Shown in pieces: positions 33,745 to 43,751 of a stretch of 64,000 nucleotides of DNA. Positions within the stretch are counted from its first letter, which is position 1, and every line of letters begins with the position of its first letter. The notes beneath the pieces were generated by a model, which was not told the origin of the DNA, did no database searches, and was given only the letters and a program-made list of their open reading frames with translations. The position numbers were made by a program, and so were the translations under genes. Source of the DNA: Penium margaritaceum (taxonomy: Eukaryota > Streptophyta > Zygnematophyceae > Desmidiales > Peniaceae); contig SZWC01000043.1 in the NCBI GenBank assembly GCA_023375785.1, positions 599,722-663,721 on the forward strand, given 5' to 3'.

Positions 33745-34437
33745 TATTGGGAAAGGAGTCATCGAGCTCAAATTCAGGTCTACAGGAGTAAGTTCCAGGA
33801 AACTACCACCTGGCAAATTATCTACGGTCTAAGTTTGAGGCGGATCCAATGGTCGGATTGAGAAATATGAATTTTCGAAGTTTCTGGAGTCATGGAACGC
33901 CGGTATCAGGGTGACCATGGGCGATGGCTCCATGCCTTAGCCTGAGAAAAGAAAAAAGGGCAAGAGCTCTAGGGTCAAGACCTGATGGGAGCAATATCCA
34001 AAAAGCTCCTAGATTCTTGGATTGCCTTGTCACAGTGTGTTGACTAGGAAAAAGGTACCTCTCCTTACTGTTTAGGTGAGGTTAGAGCCTTGTGTGTATC
34101 CATCGACACATGGCGATTCTCCATGGAATTTTGGGTGATGTGACCACTAGGAGTGTACCATGAGAGCATTCTCTAGCTCTCAAAGTTGTATGTGATTGGT
34201 TAGCCTGATTGCTAGGCTGATTTCCTCTCTTGTGTGAGATTGCGGACTCTAGTATGTGAGCCTTAGCCTCCATGACTAAGTGGTGTGGCTTGTGAGAGGG
34301 CTGACTTGTCCAAGCTCTAGCTGCATATGTAGTCCATTGTTTTTAGTGATTTAAGAACCATTCTTTAGCACAACTGATGTCCTTTCAGTCCCAAATGCTT
34401 GCTACTATAAGGCTCCCTCTTTTATCTAGATCCTATA
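33745..34437 (+). repeat. A4 3' LTR
   Basis: Starts TATTGGGAAAGGAGTC after the polypurine tract AAAGTGGGAGAT (33733-33744), ends TCTAGATCCTATA, with both terminal dinucleotides mutated. Confidence 0.85.
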
Positions 34438-35480
34438 TAACTAGGATGTAACTAGGATACAAGTAAGATACAAGGGTTTAAGTGGGTGTAACTAGGATGC
34501 AACTAGGGGTAGTTAAGGATAGGACACAAGTAGGATGCAAAAAGGGCGTAACTAGGACGTATCCAGGACAAAACTAGGGCACAAGTACGATACAAGGAGG
34601 GCATAACTAGGGCGTAACTTGAGTGTAACTATGATAAAATTAGGGTACAAGTAGGACATAACTAGGATGCAACTAGGGCATAACTAGGATGTAACTAGGG
34701 TGTAGCTAGTATCTAACTAGGGCGTAACTAGGACATAACTAGGAGACAAGTAGGATGTAAATAAGGAATGAGTAGGACGTTACCAGGACACAAGTAGGGT
34801 ATAAGTAGGACACAATGAGGGAGTAAGTGGGGTACAATGAGGACATGATTATGGCATAGCTATTATCTAACTAAGATATAATTAGGGTACAACTAGGACG
34901 GACATAAGATACAACTAGGGACACAAATGGAGGACAAGTAAGACGCACGTAGGACATAACTAGGTCGTAAAAAGGCACAATTCTGGCGTAAATAGGGCGT
35001 AATCAGGACGCAACTAGGACCTAACTAGGGCATAACTAGGACGTAAAAATGGCACAAGTAGGATGCAACTAGGGTGGAACTAGTGTATAAGTAGGGTACA
35101 AGTAGTGTACAAGTAGGATGTAATTAGGGACGCAACTAGGATATAATTAGAATACAAGTAAGGTATACGTAGGGTGTAACTAGGGTACGATTAGGATACA
35201 ACTAGGGCACAACTAGGATGAATCTTGGACATAAGTAAGACGCAAATAAGACGCAAATAGGCTAAAAGTAGGATGTAACTAGGATGTAACTAGGATGCAA
35301 CTAGGATACAACTAGGGCGTAGCTAGTGCCCTACTGAGGCGGAACTAGGGTATAACTAGGGTATAAGTAGGGTGCAACTAAGATACAAGTAAGATGTAAC
35401 AAGGAAAGAAATAGGGCAGAAGTAGGATATAATCAGAGTGTAATTAGGATACATGTAGGGCATAACAAGAGCACATCTAC
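34438..35480. repeat. 11-bp-period minisatellite, block 2
   Basis: Same unit as block 1 (YAASTAGGRYR) over about 1.04 kb, interrupted from block 1 only by the A3-A4 array. Ends where the candidate D LTR begins. Confidence 0.9.
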
Positions 35481-36205
35481 TGCCTATTACATATCTTCCT
35501 ATACCATTCCTTGGAGTTGCCGTTTTCAAGATGATGGATCCAAATCCTTGTATAGTGCATGTTTGCATGCATGGACAGATGTTTCAGAATCTGGAGGACA
35601 AACTGGACCATTTGCAATTTGAATTACAGTAATCGGCTAATAATTAAAGAAGCTATCAAAGTTGGGAGGTGGTACTGGTCGTCCGCGCTTGGACGGCAAA
35701 CGTGGTACCATTCAGAAAAATGATACGGCGGTGACCAGTTCGACTCCCATCATGCACACCATGGCAGAAGCTCTCCTTGGAGGATGCTAGTAGTAATATT
35801 CCATGTTTCATTGGAGCCATGTATGCTTCAGAATGGTAGCCTGATGCTTTATTAGGGTCTAGGATGCTTCTGGCACCCGTCACTCACGCTAGTACTCTGT
35901 CAAGGATAGAGACTCAATGATGCATTCTGAATTGTGTATCGGCTATGGTGGTCTTGATCGTGCACGGTTTGGTGCTTTGACAAGCTTTTGACTAGCATAT
36001 AACTTTACTGATGTGGTTTGTGTCTTGTAATCCACTCAAAATTGATCCCGAACTCTTTGAACTTTGGATGTTACTGAATTTTGTCAAACCTCTGCTCACA
36101 TAGTGTACAGCGACCAGAAAGCGCACACTTTCTCTAAGATTGTTGTCTAAAAGAGCTGTGAACCTTAGGACATGGTCAAGCCGCGTTGAAACCATTTTTT
36201 GAACA
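35481..36205 (+). repeat. Candidate LTR of element D
   Basis: Right end is fairly firm: it ends TTGAACA two bases before a half-tRNA-type primer site. The left edge (TGCCTATTAC at 35481) is only the point where minisatellite stops. Inside at 35737-35747 is AGTTCGACTCC, a 10-of-11 match to the RNA polymerase III B box (GGTTCGANTCC), with a TGGTCGTCCGCG A-box-like stretch about 50 bases before it. No partner LTR is present. Confidence 0.45.
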
Positions 36206-36207
36206 AA

Positions 36208-36222
36208 GGATTATGGGTCCAG
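36208..36222 (+). promoter_or_regulatory. Element D primer-binding site (half-tRNA type)
   Basis: GGATTATGGGTCCAG matches the B-family site GGGTTATGGGCCCAC at 12 of 15 positions, with the same two-base AA spacer after the LTR. Confidence 0.65.
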
Positions 36223-36857
36223 AGCCTTGACCGGTCCCAAACTTTCACGCCGTCTGTGGGAGACGGGAGGAGCGTCTCGAACAAACTCGCTATCAATATG
36301 TGACGACCCAAGTAGCAAAACTACATCATTGCTTTGAGGACGGAATTGCAGCTGATCCAAAAGTATGCAAGCGGCCCTAGTTTTGGACTGTGGAGGTAGG
36401 ATTTTGAGATCTATCTTGCACACAAGGGGCTATTTAACATGATGAAGGGTACGGAGATGCTCGACGATAAGACCACGACAGACGAGGAGCAGTATACCTT
36501 CACAAAGAAAAATACCTAGGCGTTCATTCTCCTATTGGCGTCTACTACCGAGAGCCAATGGGGCTACATCCAAGGTAGCACGCTCATTGCCAAGGCATGA
36601 GAAAAGCTTTGCACCATCTACCAATCGACGTCGCTTGTAAACCGGATCGTTGTGATGAAGAGGCACCTAACGACGAGGATCAAGGAGGACAAGGACATCC
36701 TCGCTACCATACAACAGACTGAGTCGCTCGTCTTGCAATACAATCATGTGGGATAGAAGGTCGACACTAAACTAAAAGCGATGGCCCTCCTCATGGCTTT
36801 ATCCGATAGTTGGAGCCCCCGCATTATTGTCCTCGGTGCATGGGGAGAGGACAAACT

Positions 36858-37618
36858 TGTCACTCCACACTTGGCCACGGTCTAGAGTAAACGGCGCCGA
36901 CAGGCAAATTGCCGACCGCCCTTGGTATTTCAACCAAGGTAGAGATCACCCACGGAGTGGTGTTTCCACACTGAAAAGTTCACTTAGCTTGTCCCAACCG
37001 TGGCCGGAGAGTGTTCCAAACTCTCACCCAACTGGCAATAATACACACCAAAGTGTGCACTTACACTTAATCTTTACCCTCTTTCTTGGTGGCCAACAAG
37101 GGATTAGTTTTCTCCCAAGTCTCAAGAGTAAGAGATGATGTATTATCACATGCAAATGACAGGCCTTATATAGTCTCTGGTCAGTGCTCCCAGTGGCTCC
37201 TTGGAGGGGCCTCCCCCCAAGGCCACCCTAGACAGTGTCATCAGCTTTGATGACATGGCATCCTCTGTGACCGCCAAGTGTCGCTTGATCCACCTTGGAC
37301 CTTAGAAGCTTATAGGAAGCTTCCTTGGCCCGTTTTAGTCACAAAGAAATTTTGGTCCTGGGGGGTTTTGACCCCGGACCTCTCGCTTGCGAGATAGTGC
37401 CCTCACCCACTAGGCTGTGGGAAGTTGTCATAAGGAGCATGCACTAGGTAGACTACCAAGAGTAGACCAAGGAGACTTACTCCACAAGGATGAGCAGTGC
37501 ATGCCTTGTCTCTCTCAGCCTCTCTTGCATGTTGCTGGGGGACTTGCGCTACAAGCGCAGTGCATACCGAGTCTAAATCTTCCGCTGATTGGACCAGGGG
37601 CATACACAGAACATAACA
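36858..37618 (-). repeat. B2 3' LTR
   Basis: Element-sense start TGTTATGTTCTGTGTATGCC. TATA box CTATATAAGG (element sense) at 37164-37173; tRNA-like block 37353-37422. Confidence 0.92.
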
Positions 37619-37630
37619 AACTCTCCCTTG
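37619..37630 (-). promoter_or_regulatory. B2 polypurine tract
   Basis: Element-sense CAAGGGAGAGTT directly before the 3' LTR, identical to B1. Confidence 0.88.
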
Positions 37631-37654
37631 TACCTGCGTCCATCTGCGACTAGA

Positions 37655-39617
37655 TTCTTGCTGTGGCCATGGGCCCAGCGATGTCGGCCACCTGTGAAGT
37701 AGCCCGCCCGTTCAGCCCTTGTCTGCTGCGCTCACCATCTCGATGCCTCGTGCCCCTGCCATGTGCGGGTCACTGTCCAGCGGCTTCGTCAGGAAGTCCG
37801 CGAGCATCTGCTTGGTGGAGATGTACTACAGATCCACCACACCCTTGGCGACGAGGTCGCGCGTGTAGTGATAGCGGATGTCGATGTGCTTGGTCCGCCT
37901 GGAGAGGGTGTCCTTGAACGCGATGTCCATCACGCTCTCGTTGTCGATGTGGATGACTGTGTCCTCCTTCTGTGGTGCGTGCATCTCAGCGAGCAAGCTG
38001 CGTAACGACTGCATCTCCTTGTACACCTCAGACAGCGCCACGTACTCAGCTTCTGCGGTTGAGATGGAGACACAGTCCTACTTGCGGCTGGCCCACGACA
38101 CAGCGTCGCCGTTCACAAGGCACACAAAGCCCGACGTGAACTTCCTATCATCCACATTGCCTCCAAAATCTGCATCGGTGTAGCACTTGAGGCGCAAAGG
38201 GTCTGTTCCTTGAAGGCCGCCGTACTACAGCCCCATGTGCCGTGTCTTGTTGAGATAGCGCAAAATGCGCTTCACGGCCTGCCAGTGGAGTGGCCCAGGG
38301 TTGGCCACGTACCGACTGACTAGCCCCACAGCAAAGGAGATGTCCGACTTTGTGCCAACCATGGAATACATGATGCTACCCACCGCAAACTGGTACGGCA
38401 CATCCTGCATTTCACGACGCTTGGCTTCCGTGCTGGGGGAGTGGGCGGAGGTGAGATTGCATTTCGTGTGGAGAGGAGTGTTGAGGGTTTTGGCGTCTTC
38501 CATTCCATAGCACCGAAGCACCTCTGAGATGTACTTCGTGTGGTTGAGCTCGATAGTGCCTACAGCTCGGTTGCGATGTATGGCGATGCCCAAGTAGTAC
38601 TCGAGCTTGTCCATGTCCTTCATCTGAAACCGCCCATGGAGCTTCTCCTTGAGGGCCTCGAGGACCTTCATGGAGATGGAGGCCAGAACCAGGTCATCCA
38701 CGTACAGTGCTACCAGCAACAGCCCCTGGTCATCCGCACGCACATACACACTGGGGTCGTCAGTGCAAGAAGCCAAGGCCAGCCATGAAGCTGTCCATCT
38801 CCTTGTACCAGATCCTTGGGGCCTGTTTCAGCCCGTAGAGCGCCTTGATGAGGCGACACACCTGCCCGGGTTTTGCCTTGACACCCTCAGGCACCTCCAT
38901 TAGTATCTCCTTGTCAAGCTTGCCGTAGAGGAAGGCGGTCTTGACGTCCATCTGGTGGATTTCCATGTTGCACGCCGCAGCCACAGCCAGCAAGGTGCGA
39001 ATGGAGGAGAAGGACGCGACAGGAGAGTAGGTCTCGTCGTACTCAGACCTTGCTCTCTGCGAGAACCCCTTCGCGACGATCCTTGCCTTGTACTTGTCGA
39101 TGCTGTTGTCTTGCTTGCGTTTGACGCGTAAGACCCACTTCACGCCCACCACGTGTGCGTTTGGTGGTCTGTCTACCAGCACCCATGTTCCGTTCTCCTC
39201 GATGGAGGCAAGCTTGCTCTCCATCGCCTCCTTCCACTTAGCGGCGTCCAGCCGCGAGAGAGCCTTGCCGATGATAGCCGGCTCTCCGTACGCAAGGCTG
39301 GACCAGCTCAGGCCAGTCCACTCGGCCTTCCCTCCGTCGTAGTGCTTTGCAGGCTTTGCTTGGCGCTCACTGCGCCGCAATGGTACTGGTGCTGGCTGCT
39401 CGTGCTGCTGCTGCTGCTGTACTTCCCCATGAGGAGGCGCTGGAAGGGAAGAGCCACTGGCCTCCGAGGAGGCCTCGGATGTCTCCGACGCGGTGTCGGA
39501 TGTCAACTCCGCTTCAGCCTGAGCGGACGCTCTCCCTGAATTGGCAGCCTCGCTGGCTATTGCCACAAACGTCCCACGCCAGTTAGGCGGGGGTGTGTCA
39601 CCCGCCTCCAGCAGCAC
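37655..39617 (-). pseudogene. B2 reverse transcriptase and RNase H
   Basis: ORF 39617-38760 (285 codons) carries an acidic/serine linker, WELVDRP-like ENGTWVLVDRPPNAHVVG, HQMDVKTAFLYGKLDKEIL and ALYGLKQAPRIWYKEMDSF, ending at FLH. One base lost at about 38770 shifts into ORF 38776-38225, which holds YVDDLVLASISMK (intact active site), KLEYYLGIAIHRNRAVG and the connection domain. RNase H follows with CYTDADFGG, STAEAEYVALSEVYKEM, DNESVMDIAFKDTLSRRTKH and the end MVSAADKG. TAG/stop replacements occur at SRK-stop-DCVS and HMGL-stop-YGG. Confidence 0.92.
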
Positions 39618-39629
39618 GATCCACTCTCC

Positions 39630-40775
39630 CTATTTTAGAGAGTTCTCTGGGTCCAGCAGTTCTCCTTTGTCGTATGACTCTTCCTGAAAGGTCACATATC
39701 TGGAGGTGATGACTCTCCCTGCTGCCTGGTCCCACATCCCGTACGCTTTGTGCGCGGCCTCGTAGCCGATCATCACGCACTTGCGCGCACGTGCATCCAA
39801 CTTCCCCGCTCCTTGCCCGTCCTGGATTTTGGCCCAAGCCGTGCAGCCAAAAGCCTTTAGGTGAGAGGCATCCGGCTTCTTTCCCAACCACGCCTCCTGC
39901 GGCGTCATGCGTTCTGCACTTTGCTCCTTTTCTGTCCCCTTGCTGCGTAGGGCTGCAGCAGGCATGAGGTTGATGAGGTAGCATGCAGTGCGCCTTGCTT
40001 CCGCCCAGAAGCGAGGAGGGAGCTTTGAGTCAAACAGCATGGTTCGCGTCATGGCCAGAATGGTCTGGTTCATACGCTCGGCCACGCCGTTGCTCTGCGG
40101 TGTGTAGGGGGTAGTAGGTTGGTGGACAATGCCGTGTGCCCAAAGCCACGGCTTGTACCCCTCGTACTCTCTGCCGTTGTCGCTCCGTAGGGCCTTGACC
40201 TTCCGTCCGGTTTGTCGCTCCACCATGGCGATAAACTCTTGCAGGTGCTCCAGTACCTCTCCCTTTGTTTTGAGGAAGTACACCCACACCTTCTGAGAGT
40301 AATCATCAATGAAGGTGAGGAGGTACTTGGAGCCGTCATTGGACGTGGTGCGCATGGGGCCACACACGTCGCTGTGGACAAGGTCGAGTATACCCTCTGT
40401 TCTGCGACCGTTTTTGGAGAAGCGTTTCCGCTTTGACTTCCCTTGTAGGCAAGCGTCACACCGAGCATTGCATCCACCCTTCTGGTCACATCCCTCCTAC
40501 CCGCATACAAGCTTCTGCTCTCGCATGACCTGCAGGGTGCTGTCGGCTACGATCCCTAGGCGTCTGTGCCACAGCTTCGCAGTTGCTGCTCCCGCGTCTT
40601 TAGCCACCACAGTAGGCGGCATGGATAATGTCTTGGCGTTGGGCGATGGTGTAGCTTCCGCTACTGCCTCTGCCGCCCTAGTGTGCCCTTGCGCACTCTT
40701 TGTTTGCAGAACGTAGAGCCCATCCGTTCGTGGCACCTTAGCGACAAGGTCTGACGCAACATAGGTAATCGTCAT
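39630..40775 (-). pseudogene. B2 integrase
   Basis: Zinc region LWHRRLGIVADSTLQ and CDACLQGKSKRKRF; the second zinc histidine (LGH in relatives) is isoleucine. DDE residues are all present: LVHSDVCGPM, ALRSDNGREYEG and NGVAERMNQTIL. The 245-codon open stretch 40367-39630 covers the core and C-terminal domain (PQEAWLGKKPDASHLKAFGC, GRVITSRYVTFQEES). One TAG separates the zinc region (VCG-stop-EGCD) and another ends it at ENSLK. Confidence 0.92.
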
Positions 40776-41984
40776 GTCCTGGTTCTTGAGGATGACAGCT
40801 TCCTTCTATGTGAACACCACCGTCATTGCGTGATCCATAATCCACGAGACGGAGAGGAGAATCGCGGCGAAAGTTGGCATGTAGACGACGTTCTACAGCT
40901 GCAACTCCTTGTCGGCTCCGTTGAGCGGCGTGTGCACGACCTTCTCTCCCTCACCAGCCGCGTACTCAATGCCGCCGTTGGCGCACCGGAACATGGCCGT
41001 TGATGGTATGAGGGACGAGAAGCCACATGCCTCGCGAGAGGTGTGGTAGTCCGTGCCAGTGTCGAGCCCGAAGGCTCCCGGCCGCAATAGCGCAGAGCCC
41101 TTGGGAGGGGGCTTGCTCTCGGCCATCATGCCCGTGGACGTCGAGTCCACCTTCTTACTCACGTTGCTTTTCCCACCACCGCCTCCTTCCTTCTTTGGTG
41201 CGCAACACTCCCGCGCCCAATGCCCCGCCTTGCCACAGTTGTGGCACATACCCTTCTTTTTGCCGCTCTTCCCGCTGCCACTGCTTCTGCTGTTGCCATG
41301 AGAGGAGGTGCCTCCCGAGCCACTTGCGTACGCGGCGTTGTTGATGACGCCGTTGTTGCGCCGCATGACCTCGTTCCGGACAAACTCGGAGACACGAGGG
41401 TACGTGAACTCCGACTCCTCCCAACCACCCAAGGTGGTGATCATGGGGCTCCAGCTTGGCGGCAAGGCCATGAGGAGAATCATGGCCTACATCTGTTGGT
41501 CGAACTGCCAGGACATGGCGCGGGCTTCTTGAAGTCGTCCTTCGAACTGCTGGAGGAAGTCCGAGATGGACTCCCTCTCGCCCACCCGCAGCCCGATGAG
41601 GCACTTCAGGATGAAGAGTCGTTTGGCAAGGGAAGTTGACTGGTACACGTTCGTCAGCTTGGACTAAGCCTCAGCTGCCGTCGTGCACCCCTCGATGTGG
41701 GAGATTAGGGAGGGGCTTATGGACGTGACAAGGAGTGCGAGAGCAATGTCATTCCGCTCTTGCCACTCTGCTTATTCTGCGCTTACCTTGTCCTCCGGTG
41801 CTACCTCCGTCCCTTTCAGCATGTTGAGGTACCCGCGCACGCGCATCACCACCTCAAACTGCCATTTCCACGTGCCGAAGGCTTTGCCATCAAAGCGTGC
41901 GATGGCGTTGGCCGCACCCAACTCGGCGGGCCGTGAGGTGACTGCAACAATCTCTTGATCCCCCGGCATGATTGCAGTGGTCAA
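40776..41984 (-). pseudogene. B2 Gag and protease
   Basis: ATG at 41984 begins MTTAIMPGDQEIVAVTSR, then FDGKAFGTWKWQFEVVMRVR, a typical copia Gag N-terminus; stop after VSAE at 41772. The frame resumes, with the 196-codon piece 41483-40893 holding ILLMALPPSWSPMITTLGGW, the knuckle CHNCGKAGHWAREC (complete CX2CX4HX4C), and protease GLDTGTDYHTS (DTG catalytic). The VVYMPTFAAILLSVS region follows. Confidence 0.92.
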
Positions 41985-42399
41985 GGATGCTCACTTAGTC
42001 TCTTCTGTTCTGCTTCGTTGAGGCCGATGTAGGCTGATGAGGCTGATGACTGCTACAGATTTTCAAGGTGCAGTCCGTTGCATGCCCCTCCAGCCGATGA
42101 AGTCTTAGCTATTGTGGAGGAAGTGCTCCCACAGACACAGTGTCATACCCACAAGGGCAGAGCGTAACCCGCTTAGGACTCAAGGGTCATACCAACAATG
42201 GCAGAGCGTATCCTCGTTCCTTGTCCGTGGAGAGTGAAAGTGGACCACGGGTCCAACCCGCGTCCAGTCTCTCACAATGCATACCTTGGTCCAAGTGGAC
42301 CGACGATGAAACAGATGGAGCAGTGGTGTCTTGTCTGCTGCGGAGGTACCTGTCACGTGAACTGAGCGGTGGAACAAAGAACCAAGATTCCCGATCAGT
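41985..42399 (-). other. B2 leader
   Basis: Non-coding; contains two copies of a GGGCAGAGCGTA/TGGCAGAGCGTA segment (around 42157-42210), paralleling the duplicated segment in the B1 leader. Confidence 0.55.
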
Positions 42400-42414
42400 G
42401 TGGGCCCATAACCC
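42400..42414 (-). promoter_or_regulatory. B2 primer-binding site: half initiator tRNA-Met
   Basis: Plus strand GTGGGCCCATAACCC, 15 of 15 identical to the anticodon-arm region of plant initiator tRNA-Met, two bases from the LTR start at 42417. Identical to B1 although sequence on both sides differs. Confidence 0.88.
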
Positions 42415-42416
42415 TT

Positions 42417-43178
42417 TGTCACTCCGCACTTGGCCACGGTCTAGAGTAAACGGCGCCGACAAGCAAACCGCCGACCGCCCTTGGTATTTCAACCAAGGTA
42501 GAGATCACCCACGGAGTGGTGTTTCCACACTGAAAGGTTCACTTAGCTTGTCCCAACCGTGGCCGGAGAGTGTTCCAAACTCTCACCCAACTGGCAATAC
42601 CACACACCAAAGTGTGCACTTGCACTTCTTCTTTACCCTCTTTCTTGGTGGCCAACAAGGGATTAGTTTTCTCCCAAGTCTCAAGAGTAAGAGATGCTGT
42701 ATTATCACATGCAAATGACAGGCCTTATATAGTCTCTTGTCAGTGCTCCTACTGGATCCTTGGAGGGGCCTCCCCCCAAGGCCACCCCAGACAATGTCAT
42801 CAGCTTTGATGACATGGCACCCTCTGTGACCGCCAAGTGGCGCTTGATCCACCTTGGACCTTAGAAGCTTCTAGGAAGCTTCCTTGGCCCTTTTTAGTCA
42901 CAAAGAAAATTTGGTCCTGGGGGGATTTGACCCCGGACCTCTCGCTTGCGAGACGGTGCCTTCACCCACTAGGCTGTGGGAAGTTGTCCTAAGGAGCTTG
43001 CACTAGGTAGACTACCAAGAGTAGACCAAGGGAACTTACTCCACAAGGATGAGCAGTGCATGCCTTGTCTCTCTCAGCCTCTCTTGCATGTCGCTGGAGG
43101 ACTTGCGCTACAAGCGCAGTGCATGCTCAGTCTAAATCTTCTGCTGATTGGACCAGGGGCATACACAGAACATAAGAA
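42417..43178 (-). repeat. B2 5' LTR
   Basis: 762 bp, plus-strand TGTCACTCCGCACTTGG to CAGAACATAAGA (last base pair of the terminal CA mutated). TATA box at 42723-42732, tRNA-like block 42912-42981. Confidence 0.92.
42912..42981 (-). other. tRNA-like block in the B LTR U3
   Basis: On the minus strand about 70 bases can be laid out as a tRNA: a D-arm-like GCC-TAGTGGGTGAA-GGC, a hairpin TCTCG-CAAG-CGAGA, a T-arm-like GGGG-TCAAATC-CCCC with a GGTCAAATCC box close to the polymerase III B box, and a terminal CCA. The 5' side does not pair well with the 3' side as an acceptor stem. Also present in the other B2 LTR and in B0; a more degenerate form is in B1. Not called as a tRNA gene. Confidence 0.6.
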
Positions 43179-43751
43179 AACTCACATATGACGCAATCGC
43201 TAAGTATATCTGTAACGAGGTACAATGTCGCAGTGGCGGCGAGGTCTTGTCATCCTCATCGGTCCTGGTCACCAAAACACGTGTTCGCAACAGTGTGGTG
43301 ATAAAGCAGGCGGCGAAACGGGTGGCATCAAGAAGGTAGTCAAAAAAGGTGCATGCCACAATTATGGCAAGGAGGACTATTAGGTCCATGAGTGGCCGTA
43401 GGAGGCATAGGCCGGCGGCAAGGAAGTCCAAAGCAAGAAGGTGCTCCTCAACAGCACCACAATCCACAACCTCAAAGGGGGCAATAGATGGTGCCTAGAT
43501 TCCGGCACCGAGGAGCACACCCAAGTCGAGAAGATGAGATTTTTTTGCTATACCAAATCTGCCAAGTCTATGGTGGTCGCAAACAACAAAGTCGAGTTGA
43601 TCTCAATCTCTAGCACAAGCGGCTAGGCTATTTGTCACCCGCAGTCCTTTAAGAGATTGTGAAACATGATATGGTTCATGACCTTGACATCACCGGTATA
43701 GTAGAAGCAGTAATTGATGCAGTAGTGCACAAAAAGTGTTAGCCTTTCAAT

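Larger units (their letters stand above)
23252..34437 (+). mobile_element. A3-A4 tandem array: LTR-internal-LTR-internal-LTR
   Basis: Three family-A LTRs (23252-23985, 28488-29210, 33745-34437) alternate with two complete-length internal regions, each with its own primer site and Gag-Pol relic. The array lies within minisatellite, flanked by CAACT (23247-23251) and TAACT (34438-34442). Because the surrounding repeat is rich in AACT this match is weak support for one insertion. The three LTRs differ noticeably from each other, so the array is old or formed by recombination between different copies. Confidence 0.85.
36858..43178 (-). mobile_element. B2: complete family-B copia retrotransposon
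   Basis: LTRs 36858-37618 and 42417-43178 (761 and 762 bp), polypurine tract, primer site and Gag-Pol on the minus strand. Perfect AAACT duplication (36853-36857, 43179-43183), and D gag reads through once B2 is removed. The LTRs differ at only scattered bases by eye. Coding decay is limited to a few stops and one frameshift. This makes it the best preserved full-length element in the window. Confidence 0.95.
36340..43624 (+). pseudogene. D Gag and protease, split by B2
   Basis: Gag reads DFEIYLAHKGLFNMMKGTEM, YQSTSLVNRIVVMKRHLTTR, ALLMALSDSWSPRIIVLGAW up to GEDKL at 36857, then resumes after B2 at 43184 with TYDAIAKYICNEVQ. The CCHC knuckle is eroded (ACHNYGKEDY). The protease motif is WCLDSGTEEHTQ. 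TAG and TGA stops are frequent. Gag is closer in style to family B than to family A. Confidence 0.85.

Noticed and set aside
36827-37138. ORFs within B LTRs (also at 42140-42718)
   Set aside because: LTR and leader sequence with no protein pattern; the frames change between the two LTRs.
42912-42981. Functional tRNA gene
   Set aside because: No proper acceptor stem pairing or terminator, and it is repeated inside LTRs; kept as a tRNA-like block only.
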